From: a bacterium
GTDB taxonomy: Bacteria > Margulisbacteria > Marinamargulisbacteria > UBA6595
Assembly (NCBI GenBank): GCA_027621615.1
Contig: JAQCBC010000029.1
Coordinates: 1-8,021, forward strand
DNA: 8,021 nt
Direction: 5' to 3'
Shown: positions 1-5,289 of the stretch, piece by piece
How the letters are laid out: each line of letters opens with the position of its first letter
Numbering within the stretch: the stretch's first letter is position 1
Position numbers and translations under genes: made by a program
The notes under the pieces: generated by a model
Databases searched by the model: none
The model's input: the letters and a program-made list of their open reading frames with translations, nothing else
What the model was told of the DNA's origin: nothing

Positions 1-1363
1 CCTGCCCCCATCGAGCCAAATCCAATACTACATAATTCCACTGCTCCGAATCCCGAACCATCAACTGACCCGCCGAAGTTGCCGCCGTCTGCACCAACTG
101 AACCGCTACCACCGGCTTGGCCGCATCCACCGAGTCATACAAACGCACCCACCGATTGCCCGACCCCATGCTCGCAAACCGCAAATGCGTCGCCGTACTG
201 GCCGGGTCCAAAGCAATCCGATCCGAGCGCTGAACCACATGACCCAAAAAAGCCAATACATTCCCCGAATAATGCGGCGCCAACGCCAGCGGATTGGGCG
301 GCGCTTGATCCGTAACGTGCCACTGGGTCTGCGTCATCGCCACCCGGTCAAATGTCACCGGGGTGCCCGTTTGAAAATACCGCCCATCCCCAAAATACCC
401 ACTCATAATAATCACCATCGCCGTGGCCGTACACACAATCATCGTGTCAATCAAAGGCCCCAACGTTGCTACAACCCCTTCCCGAATCGGATAATTCGTT
501 TTAACCGCCGCATGCGCCACAGAAGCCGAGCCCAACCCCGCCTCATTGGAAAATACCCCGCGCCGGACCCCCCAAATCATGACCATGCCCACGGAGCCAC
601 CCGCAACCGCACTGCCCGTAAACGCATCATACACAATAATAGAAAAAACGGTTGGAATGTGCTGCGCATTCATCACACAAATGATAATAGCTGCAATCAA
701 ATACACCGCACACATCACCGGAACAATACGAGCCGCCACCCGACCAATCCGACCAATACCCCCCATAATCACCACACCCACAACCCCCATCAATACCAAA
801 CCCGTCACCCAAACGGGAATCCCATGATGGGTCGCCAATACCGAAGCGGCTTGATTGGCTTGAAACAAATTACCCGCCCCATACGCCCCCAACATTAGAA
901 AAAAACCGTAAATTAAAGCCAAAGGGCGCCAGCGAGGACCCAACCCTTTTTCAATGTAATACATCGGGCCACCATAAACAACGCCGGTTTTTGGATCCAC
1001 ATGCCGATACTGCGTGCCTAAAAAACATTCCGCATATTTTGTTGCCATTCCAATAAATCCCACCAACCACATCCATAAAATAGCACCCGGACCCCCCATA
1101 GCAATTGCAATGGACACCCCCGCAATGTTGCCCAAGCCAATGGTCCCGGAGAGCGCCGCCGACAAGGCTTGAAAATGGGTGATTTGCCCCGTTTCATTGG
1201 GGTCATCGTACCGACCCTGAACCAAGGCAAACGCATGGGAAAAAGACCGAAGCTGAATCAAGCGTAAGCGTAGGGTATAATAAACACCCAGACACAGGCA
1301 AAGCCCTGTAACTGGATAATACCAAACCCAACCGACTAACGTTGCTATAATTGTTTCAACCAT
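1..1363 (-). CDS. Sodium:alanine/glycine symporter (AGCS family), 3' end outside window
   Basis: Integral inner-membrane carrier expected to import alanine or glycine with Na+. I read an uninterrupted frame of 454 codons from the ATG at 1363 (minus strand) to the window edge, so the C-terminus is missing. Family signatures are clear: LSAALSGTIGLGNIAGVS at residues 67-84, YGGPMYYIEKGLG at 130-142 and FSNEAGLGSASVAHAAVKT at 271-289. Hydrophobic segments lie near residues 15-29, 68-104, 146-165, 180-200, 207-228 and 298-322. After residue about 324, where AGCS proteins normally reach their next membrane helix within a few tens of residues, this one has at least 130 mostly hydrophilic residues (for example GDGRYFQTGTPVTFDRV) and no obvious helix before the edge. 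It is divergently transcribed from the small acidic-protein gene. No Shine-Dalgarno sequence precedes the ATG. Family assignment is secure; substrate (alanine, glycine or another small amino acid) is inferred from the family. Confidence 0.93.
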   Translation of the reverse strand, partial: MVETIIATLVGWVWYYPVTGLCLCLGVYYTLRLRLIQLRSFSHAFALVQGRYDDPNETGQITHFQALSAALSGTIGLGNIAGVSIAIAMGGPGAILWMWLVGFIGMATKYAECFLGTQYRHVDPKTGVVYGGPMYYIEKGLGPRWRPLALIYGFFLMLGAYGAGNLFQANQAASVLATHHGIPVWVTGLVLMGVVGVVIMGGIGRIGRVAARIVPVMCAVYLIAAIIICVMNAQHIPTVFSIIVYDAFTGSAVAGGSVGMVMIWGVRRGVFSNEAGLGSASVAHAAVKTNYPIREGVVATLGPLIDTMIVCTATAMVIIMSGYFGDGRYFQTGTPVTFDRVAMTQTQWHVTDQAPPNPLALAPHYSGNVLAFLGHVVQRSDRIALDPASTATHLRFASMGSGNRWVRLYDSVDAAKPVVAVQLVQTAATSAGQLMVRDSEQWNYVVLDLARWGQ

Positions 1364-1371
1364 GGTGATAA

Positions 1372-1393
1372 ACTTGGCAGTATTTTACCAAGT
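1372..1393. repeat. Inverted repeat ACTTGG-N10-CCAAGT over the symporter -10 region
   Basis: Perfect 6-base arms at 1372-1377 and 1388-1393 flank a 10-base centre that contains the symporter's candidate -10 box. The placement would suit an operator for a dimeric regulator covering the transcription start, but a 6-base dyad can occur by chance and no regulator gene is visible nearby. It could also form a weak hairpin, although it has no T-tract and so does not look like a terminator. Confidence 0.3.
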
Positions 1394-1410
1394 ATTGAGT
1401 TGATGTGCAA
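1382..1410 (-). promoter_or_regulatory. Candidate sigma70-type promoter for the AGCS symporter
   Basis: Read on the minus strand, TTGCAC (1410-1405), a 17-base spacer and TAAAAT (1387-1382) form a -35/-10 pair. The -10 is extended by TG one base upstream (TGGTAAAAT). The -35 is weak (3 of 6 consensus bases), and the -10 matches 5 of 6. A start about 7 bases downstream of the -10 would fall near 1375, leaving a leader of only about 12 bases before the ATG at 1363. It overlaps the oppositely directed candidate promoter of the neighbouring gene. Predicted by eye only. Confidence 0.45.
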
Positions 1411-1424
1411 GCATAGTATATACT
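1395..1424 (+). promoter_or_regulatory. Candidate sigma70-type promoter for the small acidic-protein gene
   Basis: TTGAGT (1395-1400) and TATACT (1419-1424) are separated by 18 bases. The -35 matches 4 of 6 and the -10 matches 5 of 6 consensus bases. The implied start near 1431 leaves a leader of about 22 bases before the ATG at 1453. That leader holds a weak AGAGA ribosome-binding candidate at 1441-1445, 7 bases from the ATG. An alternative -10, TATAAG at 1425-1430, is also possible. It is back to back with the symporter promoter, so the two genes may compete or share control. Confidence 0.45.
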
Positions 1425-1452
1425 TATAAGAGAGTAATGTAGAGACGATACA

Positions 1453-1839
1453 ATGAACACACACACAGCCCGATCCATAACCTGCCGAACCCTATTGGTT
1501 CCGGTTATGTCAGCACTCTTAATCCTGGGCTTCGTAATCGAAATCGCCACATTGCCCATGAACGCAACCCCACTTTACGCCGGAAACGTGGACATTTTGA
1601 TTATAGAGTCCGATACCTACTACATCGATGAAACCGACCCCACCCATGACGACTACCAGCACTACAACGACTACGATCAAGGATACAGCCCCTACGAATT
1701 GTATGGTGAGGATCAAAACCAATACTGGGAAAGCCCCGCCGGCAATGTCTTTGACATCATCGAGCAAAACCTAATGCTCGATAACCCCAATGACCAAGAC
1801 GACGGCATTTATTTCCAAGACGGGTTCCAAACGATTTAA
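1453..1839 (+). CDS. Small exported, acidic, tyrosine-rich protein of unknown function (128 aa)
   Basis: I do not recognise a family. The N-terminus looks like a signal peptide or signal anchor: arginines at 7 and 12, a hydrophobic core at about 14-29, then a possible cleavage after LYA at residue 43. The predicted mature part (44-128) has 15 Asp, 6 Glu, 10 Tyr and 2 His but no Lys or Arg, so it is strongly anionic at neutral pH. Tyrosines at 68, 71, 74, 78, 81, 84 and 91 are spaced 3-3-4-3-3-7. I chose the ATG at 1453 because it keeps the positively charged n-region; the internal ATG at 1507 would lose it. Codon use is rich in C-ending codons like the plus-strand genes downstream. It has its own candidate promoter, diverging from the symporter. 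Possible roles include a periplasmic or surface cation-binding protein, but this is speculation. That the frame is a real gene is likely, not certain. Confidence 0.68.
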   Translation: MNTHTARSITCRTLLVPVMSALLILGFVIEIATLPMNATPLYAGNVDILIIESDTYYIDETDPTHDDYQHYNDYDQGYSPYELYGEDQNQYWESPAGNVFDIIEQNLMLDNPNDQDDGIYFQDGFQTI

Positions 1840-1874
1840 CGCCTAAATTTTGCCCAGTCTATTGCTGAATAAAC

Positions 1875-1903
1875 TCGACAAACGCACCCGTATCCAGTAT
1901 TCT
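1875..1903 (+). promoter_or_regulatory. Candidate sigma70-type promoter for aspS, leaderless geometry
   Basis: TCGACA (1875-1880, 5 of 6 consensus bases), a 17-base spacer and TATTCT (1898-1903, 4 of 6) form a well-spaced pair. Only six bases (1904-1909) separate the -10 from the aspS ATG, so transcription would begin at or next to the A of the start codon. No Shine-Dalgarno sequence is present upstream of that ATG, which agrees with a leaderless mRNA. The alternative is read-through from the small gene upstream, since no terminator is visible in the 70-base gap. Confidence 0.4.
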
Positions 1904-1909
1904 AGATAG

Positions 1910-3679
1910 ATGACGAATAAACAACGCAGGCTAGCCGGTCAGCTAAGCAGCCAAACGATCGGGGAAACCGTAACTCTCAACGGTTGGGTGGACGTGGTTC
2001 GCGACCATGGCCAATTGCTTTTCATTCACTTGCGGGATCACACCGGTATCGTGCAAGTGGTTGTGGATCAGGACAATCCTCACTACGCCCAAAGCAAACA
2101 ACTGCGTAGCGAGTACGTGATTGGGGTCACGGGCCCTGTGGTTGAACGCGAGGCATCGGCTAAAAACTCGGACATGGCGACTGGCGAGATTGAAGTGCAT
2201 ATTACGAGCCTCATCGTTTTCAATACCGCTGAAACACCCCCATTTGTCATTAGTGAGAAAGGCACACAATCCGTGGATGAAGATATTCGGTTGCAGCACC
2301 GCTATCTGGATTTGCGTCGACCCACCATGCAACAGCGGTTACGCCAACGGCACCGCATCCTCAAAACCATACGCGATTACTTTGATCGGCATGACTTTAT
2401 CGAAGTTGAAACCCCCATGCTCACCCGAAGCACGCCCGAAGGCGCTCGTGACTACTTGGTGCCCAGCCGCGTGCACGATGGCAGTTTCTATGCCCTGCCA
2501 CAATCCCCCCAACTGTTTAAACAGTTGCTCATGATGAGTGGCTTGGGCCGCTACATGCAAATTGCACGGTGCTTTCGCGATGAGGACTTGAGGCCCAATC
2601 GACAACCCGAATTTACCCAGTTGGACTTTGAGGCCAGCTTCATTGATGAAGCGTTTATTATGGATTTAATCAATCCCCTGATGCAGACGTTATTTGCCGA
2701 AGCAAATCTCCCTTTTACACAACCCATTCGCACCCTAACCTATGCCGATGCCATCGCCCGTTACGGCAGTGATAAGCCCGATCTGCGATTTGGTCTTGAG
2801 TTTGTCGACTTATCCCCGGTATTTGGAGAGACAGCCTACAAAATTTTTCGCAGCATTTTAGACAAAGGGGGCTGCATCAAAGGCATTCGACTACCCAAGC
2901 AGTCCCCCAACTTAAGCAAAAGCCGACTCCAAGACCATTACGCCAAAACAGTCGTCCCGCAGTTGGGGGGTAAAGGGATGACGTGGTTGCGCGTTGTGGG
3001 CGACCAACTTGAATCCAGCGTGCTGCAATTCTTTTCAGATACAGAACAAGCCACCCTCAAAACGGCCATGGCTGCTGAATCCGATGATGTGATCATGATT
3101 ATTGCCGATACCGACCCACAAGTGGTGCACGATGTTTTAGGCGATCTGCGCCTGCATGTCGCTCGAGATTTGGATTTAATTGATACCACACAGGTCATTG
3201 GCTGCTGGATTACCGAGTTTCCACTATTTGAAAAACGCAACGGGCAACTTAATTTGTTGCATCACCCCTTTACACAACCCACCACCGATATTACCCCACT
3301 CACAACGGAAGCTGAGTACCTAAGTATCACCGCTCGGGCCTACGATCTGGTCATCAATGGGGAGGAAATTGGGGGGGGTAGCATTCGGATTCACGATGCC
3401 ACCATTCAAAACAAAGTCTTTGATATTGCCGGACTGAGCGATGCTGACATCCACGAAAAATTTGGGTTTTTTATCCATGCGTTACAATACGGAACCCCAC
3501 CGCATGGGGGCATGGCTGTCGGTTTGGACCGGCTTGTTGCCATGTTGTGCCAAACCGAGTCCATCCGCGACGTGATCGCATTTCCAAAAAACCGCATGGC
3601 GGTGTGTCCGCTTACTAAAGCGCCTGCATCAGTCCACGCGGATCAACTCAACGAACTAAACATACAACTAAGAGGTTAA
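1910..3679 (+). CDS. aspS: Aspartyl-tRNA synthetase, possibly non-discriminating (AspRS)
   Basis: Cytoplasmic class II synthetase that activates aspartate with ATP and charges tRNA-Asp. At 589 aa it has the normal bacterial length. An N-terminal OB-fold anticodon-binding domain (about 1-105) is followed by the catalytic domain, which is split by the bacterial GAD insert (about 285-420). Visible landmarks are RYLDLRRP, ETPMLTRSTPEGARDYLVPS, QSPQLFKQ (198-205), motif 2 CFRDEDLRPNRQPEFTQLD (from 221), EIGGGSIRIH (486-495) and motif 3 GLDR (538-541). The start is fixed: a TAG in frame lies immediately before the ATG. His33 in RDHG aligns with E. coli Leu30 and P. aeruginosa His31, the latter associated with also charging tRNA-Asn; residue 83 is Ser where E. 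coli, by my by-eye alignment, has Lys. If truly non-discriminating, GatCAB would convert Asp-tRNA-Asn to Asn-tRNA. It leads the aspS-deaD-RND cluster. Confidence 0.97.
   Translation: MTNKQRRLAGQLSSQTIGETVTLNGWVDVVRDHGQLLFIHLRDHTGIVQVVVDQDNPHYAQSKQLRSEYVIGVTGPVVEREASAKNSDMATGEIEVHITSLIVFNTAETPPFVISEKGTQSVDEDIRLQHRYLDLRRPTMQQRLRQRHRILKTIRDYFDRHDFIEVETPMLTRSTPEGARDYLVPSRVHDGSFYALPQSPQLFKQLLMMSGLGRYMQIARCFRDEDLRPNRQPEFTQLDFEASFIDEAFIMDLINPLMQTLFAEANLPFTQPIRTLTYADAIARYGSDKPDLRFGLEFVDLSPVFGETAYKIFRSILDKGGCIKGIRLPKQSPNLSKSRLQDHYAKTVVPQLGGKGMTWLRVVGDQLESSVLQFFSDTEQATLKTAMAAESDDVIMIIADTDPQVVHDVLGDLRLHVARDLDLIDTTQVIGCWITEFPLFEKRNGQLNLLHHPFTQPTTDITPLTTEAEYLSITARAYDLVINGEEIGGGSIRIHDATIQNKVFDIAGLSDADIHEKFGFFIHALQYGTPPHGGMAVGLDRLVAMLCQTESIRDVIAFPKNRMAVCPLTKAPASVHADQLNELNIQLRG
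3671..3676 (+). promoter_or_regulatory. Ribosome-binding site of deaD inside the end of aspS
   Basis: AGAGGT lies 8 bases before the deaD ATG at 3685 and overlaps the last aspS codons. It is the only clear Shine-Dalgarno sequence ahead of any gene start in the window. It supports the ATG at 3685 as the start and suggests that ribosomes finishing aspS can help initiate deaD. Confidence 0.75.
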
Positions 3680-3684
3680 CTACT

Positions 3685-5289
3685 ATGAGTCAAATTACTT
3701 TATTTTCTGAATTGGGATTATCCCAAGAAACACTGGCTGCCATTACAGCCAAAGGGTTTCAAACCCCCACACCGGTGCAAGCCGAAACCATCCCACGCAT
3801 TCTGAACGGCACCAATCATATTATTGCCCAAGCGCAAACTGGGACCGGAAAAACCGCTGCGTTTGGCTTGCCTATTTTAGATACAATAGACTTTAACGCC
3901 AAGCATACCCAAGCCCTGATTTTAGTGCCCACTCGAGAACTCGCTGGCCAAGTCTGTGCCGAATTGATCTCTTTGTCTGGGCAACATAAAAACACCATCG
4001 TTCCCGTGTATGGCGGACAACCCATGGACACGCAATGCCGGGCCCTCAAACGTGGCGGATGCATTGTTGTAGGGACGCCGGGTCGAATTATTGACCATCT
4101 GAAACGAAAAACGTTGCGCGTGGATCAGCTTCAATACCTAATTTTGGACGAGGCCGATGAAATGCTCAACATGGGCTTTATTGAAGACATTGAATCGGTT
4201 ATGGAGTACACGCCAAAAAGCACTCGGATTCTGCTGTTTTCCGCCACTATGCCGGATCGCATCCGAACCCTGGCCAGCAAGTATATTCCCAATTATGAAC
4301 ACATTAAAATCAAATCCGAAGCCGTCACCACCCCGCTCACCGAGCAGCTGTACTTTGAAGTTAAAAATCGGGATAAGTTTGAAGCCTTGTGCCGAATCAT
4401 TGATCACCAAGTGGGCTTTTACGGTATGATCTTTTGCCGAACCAAACGTGACGTGGACGAAGTCAACAACCAACTGATTCAACGGGGCTACACCAGCGAG
4501 CCGATTCACGGCGATATCAACCAAACCCAACGGGAACGCACCCTCAGCCGGTTCCGAAAAAAAACGATTCATATTTTAGTAGCGACTGATGTGGCCGCCC
4601 GTGGAATTGATGTAGACAACCTCACCCACGTCATCAACTATGCCCTGCCCCAAGATCCCGAAAGCTATGTACACCGCATTGGCCGAACCGGTCGAGCGGG
4701 CCAAAGCGGTACCGCTATTACGCTCATGACCAGCAACGAATACCGCCAGCTGGTGTTTATCCAAAAATTAGCCAAAACAACAATCGAACGCCGTCAGTTA
4801 CCGGCTGTGTCCGAAATTGTTGAAAACAAGAAAAAAAGCATTACCGATCGATTGGAATCTCAACGCGATACCCGTGTGGGCAACCAATACCGCCAATGGG
4901 CCGAAGAACTACTCGCCGATGCTGACCCTACCACCACCGTCGCAACCATTTTGCAGCACTGTTTTGACAGCGTACTTAGTACCGATCAATATGCCGATAT
5001 TGACACGTCCGTTAAATCCGGAAAAAAAGGCCGAGACGGGGGGATGGACAGCCACGGAAAAGCCCGCTTGTTTGTGGCCAAAGGCAAACGCGACAAAATA
5101 ACACCCAAAGGCATTATTGCACTAATCAAAACCCATGTTAAAATTAAAGACTCGGATATCCGACAAATTCAAATCATGGAAAACTTTTCATTTGTAAATT
5201 TACCGTTTGATCACGCTGAAACACTCGTGCGCAATCTGAAAAACAGCAACGAACGGCCCATCATTACCTACGCAAAAAAGAAGCGGTGA
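3685..5289 (+). CDS. deaD: DEAD-box ATP-dependent RNA helicase, DeaD/CsdA type
   Basis: Cytoplasmic RNA helicase that uses ATP to unwind short RNA duplexes; family members act in ribosome assembly, mRNA decay and cold adaptation. All core motifs are visible: a Q-motif region ending GFQTPTPVQAETIP, Walker A AQTGTGKT (50-57), PTRELA, TPGR, DEAD (155-158), SAT (186-188), ATDVAARGID and HRIGRTGRAG (330-339). The helicase core ends near 375. A charged linker follows, then a C-terminal DbpA-type RNA-binding domain (about 460-534, beginning ARLFVAKGKRDKITPKGI), which in relatives recognises structured RNA such as 23S rRNA. At 534 aa it is shorter than E. coli CsdA and lacks a long basic tail after the RRM-like domain. 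It sits 5 bases after aspS with its own ribosome-binding site, and its TGA stop overlaps the next gene. DbpA itself is an alternative name, but the length and linker suit DeaD better. Confidence 0.95.
   Translation: MSQITLFSELGLSQETLAAITAKGFQTPTPVQAETIPRILNGTNHIIAQAQTGTGKTAAFGLPILDTIDFNAKHTQALILVPTRELAGQVCAELISLSGQHKNTIVPVYGGQPMDTQCRALKRGGCIVVGTPGRIIDHLKRKTLRVDQLQYLILDEADEMLNMGFIEDIESVMEYTPKSTRILLFSATMPDRIRTLASKYIPNYEHIKIKSEAVTTPLTEQLYFEVKNRDKFEALCRIIDHQVGFYGMIFCRTKRDVDEVNNQLIQRGYTSEPIHGDINQTQRERTLSRFRKKTIHILVATDVAARGIDVDNLTHVINYALPQDPESYVHRIGRTGRAGQSGTAITLMTSNEYRQLVFIQKLAKTTIERRQLPAVSEIVENKKKSITDRLESQRDTRVGNQYRQWAEELLADADPTTTVATILQHCFDSVLSTDQYADIDTSVKSGKKGRDGGMDSHGKARLFVAKGKRDKITPKGIIALIKTHVKIKDSDIRQIQIMENFSFVNLPFDHAETLVRNLKNSNERPIITYAKKKR

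Noticed and set aside
185..898. 237-codon plus-strand open frame opposite the AGCS symporter
   Set aside because: Its product is a low-complexity Arg/His/Asn/Pro string without family features, and the minus-strand frame has unmistakable AGCS motifs. It is a shadow created by the C-rich plus strand.
1649..1674. Direct repeat ACGACTAC twice, 18 bases apart, in the small acidic-protein gene
   Set aside because: It reflects repeated Asp-Tyr codons in a low-complexity protein and is too short to call a DNA repeat element.
1519..1767. Minus-strand frame opposite the small acidic-protein gene
   Set aside because: Its valine-rich product is the antisense image of Asp/Tyr codons. It has no ribosome-binding site or signal peptide, and the plus-strand frame has both a promoter candidate and a plausible export signal.
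1840..1909. Terminator or regulatory leader (for example T-box) before aspS
   Set aside because: The 70 bases contain no GC-rich hairpin with a T-tract and no T-box-like sequence. They are also too short for such a leader.
4557..4564. A8 run in deaD in slippery phase (A AAA AAA) suggesting programmed frameshifting
   Set aside because: No stimulatory stem-loop or upstream Shine-Dalgarno was seen, and the zero frame carries all later helicase motifs and the C-terminal domain, so a shifted product has no evident purpose.
4138..4572. 144-codon minus-strand open frame inside deaD
   Set aside because: It lies opposite conserved helicase motifs (DEAD, SAT and motif IV), so it is a shadow of the conserved coding strand.
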